Part shown: piece after piece, positions 33,852 to 44,230 of the stretch | How the letters are laid out: each line of letters opens with the position of its first letter | Numbering within the stretch: position 1 is the first letter of the stretch | From: Protopterus annectens | Lineage: Eukaryota > Chordata > Ceratodontiformes > Protopteridae | DNA length: 64,000 nucleotides | Direction of reading: 5' to 3' | Assembly (NCBI RefSeq): GCF_019279795.1 | Contig: NC_056743.1 | Location: 626,471,914-626,535,913 of the forward strand | The notes under the pieces: model-generated | Seen by the model: the letters and a program-made list of their open reading frames with translations, nothing else | The model's database searches: none | What the model was told of the DNA's origin: nothing | Program-made: the position numbers and the translations under genes

Positions 33852-35100
33852 AGTTCCATAATATGTTGCTGGTACTTCCAACAATGGCAATTCAAAGTCC
33901 TGATGGCAAGAGTTGCAAGAGGTATATACCTTCTTACCCCATCTGTCTAAAGCTCTAAAATCCTTGTCTGAAGGGGTAGGATTTTTGGCTGTAGTAGCCT
34001 TAATGCCTTTAGGTCCCTGGGAAATGGTCTTTGGATCCGCAGTAGGATTCTTAAAGAAAAATATGAGAATCAGGTACTCTGTAGTACCGGTCAGGTTTTC
34101 TAGGAGCTGGTGGTAAGGTGTCAGGAGTAAGACTGGACTCCAAGAATACATCATCTACAATATCCAGGACAGGGGGTATAGCTAGAGGCCTGTGCTGAGG
34201 CAAATCGAAAAATTCCCAGAGTCTCTTTTTGGACTGGGGATAGTCCTGGCATTCCCAGCGGAAATGCTCTCAAGGTATGCAAGGTTTTACCAAATGAGAA
34301 ATCCTCTGGAGGGGAAGCAGAGGGAATGGATTCCTCTGCATCTGAATCCTCATAGGTAGACAAGGGTACATCCTGGTAATCAGAAGGGTTAGAGTCATCA
34401 GACTCCTGGTCTGTAGAATCAGAAGGAAATTCAATTCTTTGTCTTTTGGCAGGGGAAGGCTGGCTTCCACTAATTAGAATAATAAGGTCTTCAGCCATTC
34501 CAAGCATTTTTTTTGTGGCATGGGAGGTTGAGCAAGAGCTTTGGACGTCAGTTTTCTAGGCATAGTGCAAACTCTGGGCCTGAGAAACTCGGCAGTTTTA
34601 ATAGGAAATTAAGTTGGCAGATTAATATGAATATCGGTAGGTCAGAATACACCCTCAGAAGCAGGTGCCTGCACAGCGGCTCAGGACCCATTCAAGGTAG
34701 AGACATCTGCAGGTTCCATAGTCGAAGCATCTTGCAGCATACCAGACTCCGAATGGGTGTCAGCAGAGGCCTGCTAATTTGTAGAAGCTGGCATCAGGGG
34801 CTGCAAAGGCACCTCACTGACTACCGGCGGACTGGCGACTAGCTAAACGGAAGTGTCATTGGCAGTTTTTGACCTATGCGGTTGGTCTCCGTCTTTGTCC
34901 TTTTTCAGAAGATCAGTAGTCGGATAAAGAATTTACCTACAAAAATAGCCCGACGACGAATGGTTCGGGCATTAAACAAGGCACAAAACCGACAGCTAGG
35001 AACATTGTGGTCTGGACTTAAACAGGTGACGCAGTAAGAATGAAAATCTCTGAGGAATTTGCTTTCGACAGGCAAGACAATTGTTAATTTTTTTTTAATC
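33852..35100 (-). pseudogene. A3 gag, N-terminal part
   Basis: Resumes after the LINE with the WGKKVYTS, GPKGIKATTAKNPTPSD and PDTLPPAP-type segments (33789-34154), the acidic DSTDQESDDSNPSD region (34151-34507), and a badly decayed linker. The initiator has been replaced (TTAATCGG instead of the TGACATCGG context near 35097), so no start codon remains. The Cys array survives in pieces near 34990-35070. Confidence 0.8.
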
Positions 35101-35231
35101 GGTTAGAGCAAGAAAAAAGAATCCCCAACGGGATACTAAGCTTTAGAAGACTTCAGGTCTGAAACTCGAAAAAACAAACATTTTTAGGTAGCAGCCGACT
35201 GGCACTTGCGAACTGCTTCGGGCTTCTTCTC

Positions 35232-35404
35232 GGCAAGAAAGACTGATGTAATGGCATTGGCGGCATGTTTTATACCCCCGACGTCATGGAAGACGCGACA
35301 GCATCCGACACAGAAATCCCAAGACTCTGGTATTCGGGCCGACTGAGGGCTATCTGCAGGCAGATAACCCAAGTGTGTTGACTGCAACAGTGAAACACGA
35401 AGAA
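35232..35404 (-). repeat. A3 5' ITR, truncated by A7 at its last bases
   Basis: Minus-strand TATAAAA at 35268-35274. The CRE is CGACGTCA (35279-35286), one base off. Sequence runs to ACGAAGAA at 35404 and A7 begins at the next base. Confidence 0.86.
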
Positions 35405-35615
35405 AGTACAGTTGTGTACACTGACCATAAATGTAGATGTTAGAGCGTATTCACTGTTGCAGTCATCACACTTGGGTTATCTGCCTGCAGGTAGCCCTCA
35501 GTCGGCTCGAATACCAGAGTCTTGGGATTTCTGCATCAGATGCTGTCGCCTCTTCCATGACGTCAGGTGGGTATAAACATGCAGCCTACACCATTACATC
35601 AGTCTTTCTTGCCCC
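35405..35615 (+). repeat. A7 3' ITR
   Basis: Closest in sequence to A3's 3' ITR (ATCACACTTGGGTTATCTGCCTG-type core). TGACGTCA 35558-35565 and TATAAAC 35572-35578 form its promoter box. Confidence 0.87.
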
Positions 35616-35758
35616 AGATGTCAGGAGCCCCCAAAATAGAAAGCAATTGCATGGTGTGGAACACCTCCTGTAAAAAGTAAATATCACTGCCATAAGATAT
35701 GGCCAAAAAGAGGATAGATAAAAAGAATAGAAAAGTCAGGGGACTGGAGGGAGGGTAA
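35616..35758. other. A7 spacer, left part
   Basis: Non-coding spacer between ITR and ICR, similar to 9901-10040 of A3, ending GGGAGGGTAA where A8 is inserted. The ICR half resumes at 41264. Confidence 0.8.
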
Positions 35759-35960
35759 AGTACAGTTGTGTACACTTACCATGTAGAGTGTATTCACTAT
35801 TGCAGTCATTACATTTGGGTAATCCTGCTGGCAGGTTTGCCCTCAGCCGGCCTGAATTCCAAAGTCTTGGGTCCTGCGTCAGCTGCTGTCACCCCTTCCC
35901 TGACGTCAGGGGTATAAAAGAAGCAGCAGACGCCATTTCCTTCAGTTTTTCTTGCCCCAG
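35759..35960 (+). repeat. A8 3' ITR
   Basis: Outer extension kept, but about 13 bases after ACCAT are deleted. Inverted partner of 41080-41263. Confidence 0.88.
35901..35919 (+). promoter_or_regulatory. A8 3' ITR CRE + TATA
   Basis: TGACGTCA 35901-35908 and TATAAAA 35913-35919, with the short spacing also seen in A2. Confidence 0.62.
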
Positions 35961-36139
35961 ATGTCAGGTGCCCCCAAAAAGGGTAGCCAAACTTTATGTA
36001 TATATTCAGAAATACATCAATATAAATTTTACCTTCATCTATAAGCAAATGCACCACATAGGTAGTACAAATCAGAGAAGGAAAGATAAGATCCAAAAGA
36101 AAAAGGGGGAAAGTGGGAGGGTAACCTGGACTGCAACAG

Positions 36140-36231
36140 TGAATACACTCGAACACCTACATTTATGGTAAGTGTACACCAACTGTACTATGTTCTTCGT
36201 GTTTCACTGTTGCAGTCATTACATTTGAGTA
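36140..36231 (+). repeat. A8 internal complementary region
   Basis: Joined-end complement, junction 36189/36190. It retains the bases deleted from A8's own 3' ITR, showing that deletion came after insertion. Confidence 0.88.
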
Positions 36232-36262
36232 GAGTCCCACAGCTATGGTTGGGAGGCTGGAA

Positions 36263-37312
36263 CTAGACAGCAATAGGAGCGGCTATGAGGCCCTGCAGAA
36301 CTGCAGTGGCAAAGCCTGCCCTGGATTTAGAGTAGAGTGGCAGATTATAATGCTTTGTAAAGGTGTGCACTGAACTCCAGGTTGCCGCCTCTAAAATGTC
36401 TGTGGTAGGTACTCTCCTGAGAAAGGCTGCTGAGGTGGCTGCAGCTCTGGTGGAATGAGGCCTAATGCCCTTAAGCACTGGCTTGTCATGGTGTAAGTAG
36501 CAGAAACAAATGCAGTGGCCTAACCACTTAGAAATAGTCTGCTTTGAGATGGGCTTTCCTTGCGATCCTGCAGCATATGCCGCTAGTAATTGCTCTGTTT
36601 TCCTGAAAAGCTTTGGTTCTGTCCAAGTAGAATCTAAGCTGTGTACGTCCAAAGAATGCAGAATTCTCTCCCCCTTGCTTTGTGGATTTGGGTAAAAAGT
36701 AGGCAGATGGATCTTGGTTAAGAGCCACACTGGACACTACTTTAGGCATAAATGTTGGGTTTGTCCTCAGGGAGACTCTATCCGGATGAAAAATGATGAA
36801 AGGTTCCACAGCCATGAGCGCCTGTAGCTCTGAAACTAGTCTTGCAGAAGTAATTGCCAAGAGCAGAGCTGTTTTCCAAGATAAAAACTTCATATCTGCT
36901 GTAGCTGCTGGCTCAAAAGGAGGCAGGGTGAGCTTTTCCAAGACATAGTTGAGGTCCCATGCAGGTATTGATAGTCTTCTTGTGGACCTTAAATTTTTGG
37001 CTCCTCTGAGGTACTGCCTTAATAAAGGGTGAGAAAAAAGTGGTGGCTCTGTATTGTAATGAGCCGAAATGGCAGAGGCATGAATTTTAATAGATGAAAA
37101 AGATAGGCCTTTGTCCAGCATCTCATTAAGTATTGCAAAATCTGAAGAATATTTGGTACCGCTGTATCAGTTCCTTGTGCCTGGTTCCAGGCACAGAATC
37201 TCTTCCATTTTCCAGCATAAGACTTTCTAGTACTAGGCCTTCTGGCTTCCAGAATGACATCCATCACAACTTTGCTGAGAAGTGTTTTTTGTATGTCTAC
37301 ATTATCCGCCAT
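36263..37312 (-). pseudogene. A8 tyrosine recombinase
   Basis: ATG at 37310-37312 (MADNV...), ILEARRPSTRKSYAGKW near 37240. The long frame 36528-37121 carries SARLVSEL in place of SARRVSEL (about 36840). The C-terminal frame 36263-36730 has HSTRAAATS (about 36450), ATWSS and KHYN. Breaks occur near 37100, 36720 and 36640, including loss of the VALNQT codons. Confidence 0.87.
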
Positions 37313-39221
37313 GCTGCCAAGTTTAATGTCCTGAGAAGGCTGTGCATGATCTGATTGTTTTGCTGGGACAGTAGTCGAGGTATTTGAGGTAAGGTCAAAG
37401 CCGGGTATAGAGATAACTTCCTTAGTATTGGATACCAGTACTGGCGTGGCCAGTCTGGGGCAATCATGTCTGACCTTTAGGAGCACCTTGGGGAGGAGAG
37501 GCAGTGGAGGAAAGGCATACACTGATAGGTTTCTCCAGCTGAATGACAGGGCGTCCACTTTCCATGCTTGTCTGTGGTAAGTCCTTGTGCAGAATCTTTT
37601 TAGTTGGCAATTGAGACGGGAGGCAAATAGATCTATGTCCGGGCATCCCCATTTCCTTGTTATCATGCTGAAGACTTGTGGATCCAGCTTCCGCTCGTGG
37701 GGTTCCATGAGGTTTCTGCTTAGTTCATCTGCTGGAGTATTTCTTTTCCTGGCAGGAATTGTGCCTGCAGATGTACTTGGTAAGTCAAAGCTGTGACCCA
37801 CAAGGTCATGGCTAGTCGCAAAGGGGGTAAGAGTGTGTGCCCCCCTGCTTGCTTATATACCACATGACCGTGGTGTTGTCTATCAGTAGTTGTCCCGGAT
37901 GAAGAAGGTCAGGCTGTCAGGGCATTTTGAACCGCTAATATCTCTTTTTGATTGATATGTACATGCATTTGGTTTGAGGACCATGTGCCCTGAATGCCTC
38001 TTCCTGCCATGTGGGCTCCCCAGGCATAATCTGATGCATGTCATTAGTGTCTGCCCGGCTGGAGGTAATGTGAATGGCTGTCCCTTGTTCTGGTGACAAA
38101 CCTTTGCCCACCATCGAAACTCCTGTTGCAGGCAGGGAATGTGAGTAATGACTGTTTCCGGGCTATGGCAATGTTGAGTCCAAACACTTTTTAGGTACCA
38201 CTGAAGTTTCCTCATATGCAGTCTTGCATATGGAATTAGTAGGATGCAGGATGCCATGAAGCCCAAAGCCTGCAGAATTTTTCTTGCAGATAACTGGGCC
38301 TTTGTTGCCAGCATTTTGAAATAGGTAGTCAGTTGCCTTTGTTTATCTGGCGTGAGAAGCCATCTGGGCAGTTGTATTCAAGCTTGCACCCAGGAATATT
38401 ATCTCTTGTGAGGGTACTAGTTTTGATTTCTTTTTGTTGACTGTGCACCCTAGGCATGTTAGAAGTCTTTTCACAAATGCCAGATGTTGAAGAATGTCCT
38501 TTTTCTCTGCTTGAATGAGACAGTCGACCAAGTAAGGATATATTTGTATTCCTCTGTCTGCAGAATGCAATTACTGGGGCCAGGCACTTTGTAAAGACCC
38601 TGGGCGCAGTAGATAAGCCAAAGGGCAGTGCAGAGAATTGGTAATGCATTGAACCAGCCTTGAATCTTCGGTATCGCCTGCATGATTGTCTGATTGGAAT
38701 ATGCAGGTATGCCTCTTTTAGGTCTAAAGTCACAAGCCAAAGCATTCTTGCCCAACATGGGCAGAAGCTGCTGCAAAGTCAACATTTTGAATTTTGGAAT
38801 ATCCAGGAAAGTGTTCAGAATAGATAGGTCCAGTATCGGCCTCCAGGCCTTGTCCTTTCTGGGTACCAGGAACAGTCTTGAGTAAAATCCTTGTCCCTGC
38901 ACTTGTTCTGGTACTTGTTGAATGGCCCCCACGTCCATGAGGGATGAGACTTGTTTTTGTGCTTCTGCCCATTGATTTTTTGGCATATCTGGCCATCCGT
39001 TTGCCTTTGGCATAGCATGGAAATGGAACTTGTATCCCTGTGACACTGTTTAGAACCCACTTGTCCTGGGTTATGATGTGCCAATTTTGAGCAAAAAGTG
39101 CTAATTTCCCCCCTAAAGGTGCTGCCAGAAGATAAGTGCTTGGTGCAGGCAGGGTGAAGTCATTGGGACTGTTTTCTGTATGTTTGTGATCTATATTCGC
39201 CAGCTTTGGAAGTAGAAGCAC
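37300..39221 (-). pseudogene. A8 RT-RNase H polyprotein
   Basis: RT N-terminal blocks at 38471-39046 (NQWAEAQKQ, FYSRLFLVP, WRPILDLS). DLKEAYLHIPIRQ and ALPFGLSTAPRVFTK at 38560-38745. The catalytic box at 38523-38534 reads YLVD, so the first catalytic Asp is lost. RNase H (37883-38314 and shifted frames) is worn. The Dam-like region is at 37480-37640, with a deletion that fuses VLLKVR directly to the YR leader (frame 37019-37801). Many frame changes. Confidence 0.86.
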
Positions 39222-40935
39222 CCCATTGTTTGGGCCTATAAGAACCTTGCGCTTGGGATCTACCCCCTAGGGCGTCTGGTTTTGCCCATTTGAGGTCTGT
39301 CTGACACAGGAAAGGACCAATTTTTTGTAGGGCCAGTGTCTACTAAACCTGGTTGGCTGTACTTGTAAAAAATTTTTTGACAGTTTGCATAGATTTAGCT
39401 TTGTCCTCCACTTTCTTTAACACCTCTTCTGCTGTAACACCAAACAAAGTATCATGCTGCAAAGGTGCATCTAGTAATTTAACTTCAACATGATCAGGCA
39501 AATTTTGTTTCTTTAAGCAAGCATGCCTCCTAATTACAGAACCCGTAACTGCGGCCCTGCAGGAGGCCTCCAAAGAATCAAAACCACATTGCAAAGTATG
39601 CTTTCCAACTTGTTCTGCTACATACAATAAATCCTGCATTTCCTTGTTTTCTGCACATTCAGAATTTAACAATATTTTCTGTTTAAGCTATCCCATGACA
39701 TGTTGCTGATACTTAAGCATATGAAATCGACAGTTTAAGGCCCTTATAGCCAAAGTTGCAGATGTGTAAACCTTTTTTCCCCCATCTATCCAGTGCCCTT
39801 GAATCCCTGTCAGAGGGGGTTAGGTTTTTTGCAGTGGAAGCCTTAACTTGCTTTGGACCCTGTGAAACAGTTTCTGGGTCAGCAGCAGGGTTTTTAAAAA
39901 GAAATTTGTGAGAGTCCTGTCAGGCTTAACAGGAGCTGGGGGTAAGGAGTCAGGGGTCAGACTAGACTCCGAAAACACATCTACAATGTCCAACACAGGT
40001 GGAATAGCTAGAGGCCTGTGCTGAGGAAGAGAAAATCTCTGAGCCTCTTTTTAGATTCTGAAAAATCTTGGCTCTCCCAGTGGAAATGCTCCTTCATGGT
40101 ATGCAAGGTTTTCCCAAAGGAATAGTCCTCAGAAGGAGATGCTGAAGATATAGATTCTTCAGCATCAGAATCCTCATAGGGGGGAAGAGAATATTCTTGA
40201 TCAGAAGAGGAATCAGAAGAAATAGAAACCTGATCTGAAGATTCATAGTCAGTGTCTTGCCTAGGCCTCTTATCAGGAGGGGGATGGAACTCCTGATCAA
40301 GTTAATCAAGTCTTCGGCCATTTTAAGTATCTGTTTTTTGGGCATAGAGGCCTGTCCACGTGGCTCTTGAGTTTGTTTCCTTGCTTTAGAAGGTGCTTTG
40401 GTCTTTGCCTTTGATGTTGAAGTCGTTTTAATGTAAAGATGTTTGGGTCTGAATACACCCTCAGAAGCCAATGCCTGCTCAGCGGCTCCAGACCCATCTG
40501 AGGGATTAGCGTCAGGCTCCAACACCTTGAGTATCTAGCGGCATGACCGACTCCACGTGGGAGTCACCAGTGGCCTGCGACTCTAAAGTAGCGGGTGTCA
40601 GGGGCTGCGAAAGTGCCTCGCTGAGAACTGGCGACTGGCTTAGAAGAAGCTTCGTCGTGGGTTTTGGGCCTCGGTTGTTTTTCTTTTTGTTTGCGTTTTT
40701 TGTAAACTCCAGTAGTCGGATGGCTATCTGACATTTCAGGATAATTAAACCGGCGTCCAAAAAAGTTTAAAGCAAAATCATACCGACGCCTAATAGTGCG
40801 TTGGTTAAATCTAGCACAAAACCGACAACCAGTTATGTTGTGATCAGGGCCTAGGCAAGGAATACAATAAGAATGAAAATCCTTATGAGGTATTTGCTTT
40901 CAGCAAGAAATACAATTATTAACTTTTTCTGACAT
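39200..40935 (-). pseudogene. A8 Gag-like protein
   Basis: ATG at 40933-40935, followed by a Cys array in which GKQIP survives but one Cys codon is changed (CAGCAAGAAAT). A Pro/Ser linker, PKKQILKMAEDLINLI (about 40320), the acidic region, and LNCR-type and RRHACLKKQN blocks (39343-39672) follow. A stop lies near 40534 (GTATCTAGC). Frame breaks near 40500, 40300, 40040, 39900 and 39690. The most decayed central region of the structurally complete copies. Confidence 0.83.
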
Positions 40936-41079
40936 CGGTCTGGAGCAAGAAAAAAAAAAAAAAGTTTCCCCAACCGGGTACTTAGCTTTATTGAAGACTT
41001 CGGATCGGAAACTCACACACGAAAATTTCAAGAGTCAGCCGATCGACACTTGCAAACTGCTTCCGGTTTGGGCACCGCC

Positions 41080-41263
41080 GGCAAGAAAGACTGAAGAAAA
41101 TGGCATCGGCTGCTTCTTTTATACCCCTGACGACCTGACATCAGGAAAGGGGCGACAGCAGCCGACGCAGGGCCCAAGACTTTGGAATTCAGGCCGGCTG
41201 GGGGCAACCTGCCAGCAGGATTACCCAAATGTAATGACTGCAACAGTGAAACACGAAGAACAT
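41080..41263 (-). repeat. A8 5' ITR
   Basis: Minus-strand TATAAAA 41117-41123. CRE decayed to TGACATCA (41136-41143) at its CpG. Ends GAAGAACAT at 41263. Confidence 0.88.
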
Positions 41264-41320
41264 CCAGGACTGCAACAGAGAATACACTCGAACATCTAAA
41301 TTTATGGTAAGTGTACACAA
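41264..41320 (+). repeat. A7 ICR, left half
   Basis: Reverse complement of A7's 3' terminus, ending GTGTACACAA where A9 is inserted. The other half is at 51047. Confidence 0.86.
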
Positions 41321-41535
41321 AGTACAGTTGTGTATACTTACCATAAATGTAGATGTTTGAGTGTATTCACTTGTTGCAGTCATTACATTTGGGTTCTCTG
41401 CTTGCAGGTAGCCCTCAGCCGGCCTGATTATCAAAGTCTTGGGTCCTGCGTCAGTTGCTGTCTTCTTCCATGATGTCAGGTAGTCAAGGGGTATAAAGCA
41501 TGCAGCCGACGCCATTACATCAGTTTTTCTTGCCC
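41321..41535 (+). repeat. A9 3' ITR
   Basis: TATAAAG at 41492-41498. CRE decayed to TGATGTCA (41471-41478). Inverted partner of 50864-51046. Confidence 0.87.
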
Positions 41536-41690
41536 CAAATGTCAGGTGCCCCCATAGGGAGGCAATTATATACAATGTTACACCTCTAACAAAAAGCAAA
41601 TATACCAGAAAGCTTAAATACAGTAAACAAGAATAGAGGTACAGCCAATAGAAGTCAGGGGGCTGGAGGGAGGGTAACCAGGACTGCAAC

Positions 41691-41783
41691 AGTGAATAAA
41701 CTCTAACATCGACATTTATGGTAAGTGTACACAACTGTACTATGTTCTTCGTGTTTCACTGTTGCAGTCATTACATTTGGGTA
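41691..41783 (+). repeat. A9 internal complementary region
   Basis: Joined-end complement, junction after CTGTACT at 41741. Confidence 0.87.
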
Positions 41784-41807
41784 GATTCCCAAAGCTAAGT
41801 AAGGGAG

Positions 41808-42520
41808 GAGGCAATCAGAGAGCATTAGGACTAGCTATTAGGCGCTGCAGGACTGCAGTGGCAAAACCAGCTCTGGATTTAGAAAAAATTGGCAAGTGGT
41901 AATGCTTGGTGAAGGTATGTACAGAACTCCAGGTAGCAGCTTCTAGGATGTTCCTGGTAGGAACACCGCTGAGAAAGGCTGTAGAAGTAGATGCAGCCCT
42001 GGTGGAATGAGATCTAATCCCCTGTGGGATAGGTTTTCCATGGTGCTTATAGCAGAAATAAATGCAATGGCCTATCCACTTAGAAATGGTTTGCTTTGAA
42101 ATGGCCTTCCCCTCTGCCCCTGCAGCAAAGGCAACTAGCAGCTGTTCAGTTTTCCTGAGAGGCTTAGTCCTGTCTAAATAAAATCTAAGCTGTCTGTGCA
42201 AGTCCAAAGAATGCAGCATTCATTCTCCTTTGTTCTGTGGATTAGAAAAGAAGGTGGGCAAATGAATGAACTGATTGATGGCCACACTGGATACCACCTT
42301 GGGCATAAAGGAAGGATTGGTCCTGAGGGATACCCTGTCCGTATGTATGATGATGAAGGGCTCCACTGCCATGAGGGCCTTTAATTCTGACACTCTTCTT
42401 GCTGAAGTGATGGCTAGAAGGAAGGCTGTTTTCCAAGAAAGGAATTTCAACTCTGCAGTTGCAGCTGGCTCAAAACGAGGTAGAGTGAGCTTTTCCAATA
42501 CAAAGGTCCTAGGCTGGAGT
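41808..42520 (-). pseudogene. A9 tyrosine recombinase, C-terminal part
   Basis: Two frames (41815-42219 and 42220-42564) give FVLEKLTLP, SARRVSEL (about 42395), VSSVAINQFIHLPTF, then HSTRAASTS (about 41995), ATWSS and KHYH (about 41905). The catalytic residues are all present. A one-base break at 42220 and the deletion at 42520 disable it. Confidence 0.86.
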
Positions 42521-42878
42521 AGAAGCGTAGGTATTTTCTGCAAGATTCCATTATTGGGATGCACAGGTATGCTTCCTTTAAGTCTAATGTTGCCAACTAG
42601 GCATTTTTGCCTAACATGGGAAGCAGGTGAAGAAGAGTTAGCATTTTGAATTTTGGGATTACCAAAAAGGTGTTTAGGATAGGACGCCAGGAGCTGTCTT
42701 TAAAGTCTTGAGTAAAAACCTTGTCCCCATTCTTTTGCTGGGACAGGTTGAATAGCCCTGACACTTGGAGAGAACCTGCTGTTGAGCCTCTGCCCACTGA
42801 TTTGGGGGTAGGTCTGGCCAACCGTTTAGGGTTGGTAAGGTGTGGAAATGGAATCTGTATCCTTGGGAAACTATACTT
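42520..42878 (-). pseudogene. A9 RT fragment
   Basis: From codons for AYLCIPI-type RT palm sequence next to the deletion, through ILNTFLVIPKFKMLTLLHLLPMLG (about 42650), to PDLPPNQWAEAQQ (about 42790). B2 is inserted at 42878, within GYRFHFH-upstream codons. Continues at 48826. Confidence 0.84.
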
Positions 42879-43072
42879 AAAAAAAGAGTTATGTTCTTAC
42901 CATAACGTTCCATCATAGTAGACGACTTCATTCTTCTGCACATATGGGTATATGGATCCCATTCGGATCCGAGCCAGCAAAACTTTTCAAGCATCAGCTC
43001 CGAGCTCCAAGCTACTCCCTTACCTATATTACATCACTTCCTCCTATCTAACCCCAGATCGAGTTTGCTGAC
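42879..43072 (+). repeat. B2 3' (left) ITR
   Basis: Inverted partner of 48672-48825 plus an outer extension holding the GTTATG/CATAAC inverted pair at 42888-42906. The palindrome TCGGATCCGA is at 42963-42972. Confidence 0.86.
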
Positions 43073-43141
43073 ACTAAATGGCAACATAACCACAATCCTA
43101 AACAGGAAAAACCTGAAGAGTGAGGGGGATGGAGGGGGGGA

Positions 43142-43250
43142 AGGTGCTGAAGAATGAAGTCTACTACTCAGATGGAATGTTATGGTAAGAACATAACTTC
43201 TTTATCTGAAGTAGTTGACTTCATTCATTCTGCACATATCGGACAGAGTC
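43142..43250 (+). repeat. B2 internal complementary region
   Basis: Reverse complement of the left terminus up to about 43203, then a copy of the right terminus (ATCTGAAGTAGTTGACTTC). Confidence 0.88.
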
Positions 43251-43258
43251 CCCAGCTA

Positions 43259-44230
43259 CTAGTACTCCTGGTAGGCCCTTATGGAAGGATATTTCTGAGC
43301 ACCGCAGAGCCAAAGGATGCTCTCCTCTCTAGAAATAAGATCCAATTTATAATGAGAGATGAATGTGTGCAAATTGGCCCAAGTCACTGCAGCACAGATA
43401 TCGTCTAACGGAACTCTTGACCAGAAAGCTGCAGAAGTGGCCATTGCTCTAGTGGAATGAGCCTTCAATACATCAGGAGGAGATGAACCTTTGTCCTTAT
43501 AAACCTGTGCAATACAAAGAGTGATCCACCTTGCTAAGGACACTTTCGAAACTGCTTTGTCCAAAAATGGTTTTGAAAAAGAGACAATTGATCCGACTTC
43601 CGGAAGGGTTTAGTCCTATGGAGGTAAAAACAAAGCTGTCTATGGACATCCAATAAATGAAGCTTACGTTCACCTCTATTTTGGAAATTTGAGAAGATGA
43701 CTGGCAAATTTATAGACTGATTAATATTAGCTGCTGAGGACACCTTGGGAAGAAAAGGAATGGTTCGTACACAACGAAAACCTATCCTTGTGGAAAACCA
43801 AATAGGGGGGCAAGGAGGATAAGGCCTGCAACTCAAACTCTCTTGTCTGAAGTCATGGCGACCAAGAAGGCGGTCTTCCACGACAAAAACTTCATTAGAA
43901 CTGAACCGGCTGGCTCGAAGGGGGGAGAGGTTAAAGCCTGAAGGACTAAAGTCAGACCCCAGGGGGGGCACCGTTTCTTTAACTGGTGGTCGCAATAAAA
44001 AAGTGCCCTTCAGGAAAGCTTTACACAATTTGGCAGAAGCCAGAGCAACCTTATTTTCACCCACATGAAAATTAGAGATGGCAGCCAGCTGAACCTTGAT
44101 GGTGGAAGCACTTGCGCCTGATCGAAAAAGATCGGCCAGAAAGTACAGTATGACCGGAACAGGGGTTGTAAATGGGTTCAGATTGCGCTGAGAGGTCCAA
44201 AAACAAAAACGTCTCCACTAGCTATTGTAG
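43259..44230 (-). pseudogene. B2 tyrosine recombinase
   Basis: Core-binding ASLKASTRKLYNS is followed by a TAG at about 44218 where other copies have KW. The central part (43534-44064) is in mixed frames with short insertions near 43780 and 43810. The C-terminal frame 43259-43564 carries HSTRAMATS (about 43460), VTWANLHTF and SHYKL with the Tyr nucleophile. Unlike B1, the second catalytic Arg is intact. Confidence 0.84.

Larger units (their letters stand above)
35759..41263 (-). mobile_element. DIRS family A, copy A8, inserted in A7 spacer
   Basis: An uninterrupted 5505-bp copy with every DIRS part, a good reference for family A structure. Flanks GGGTAA and CCAGGACTGC rejoin exactly to the spacer/ICR boundary seen in A2 and A9 (target TAA^CCA, no duplication). 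Confidence 0.92.
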
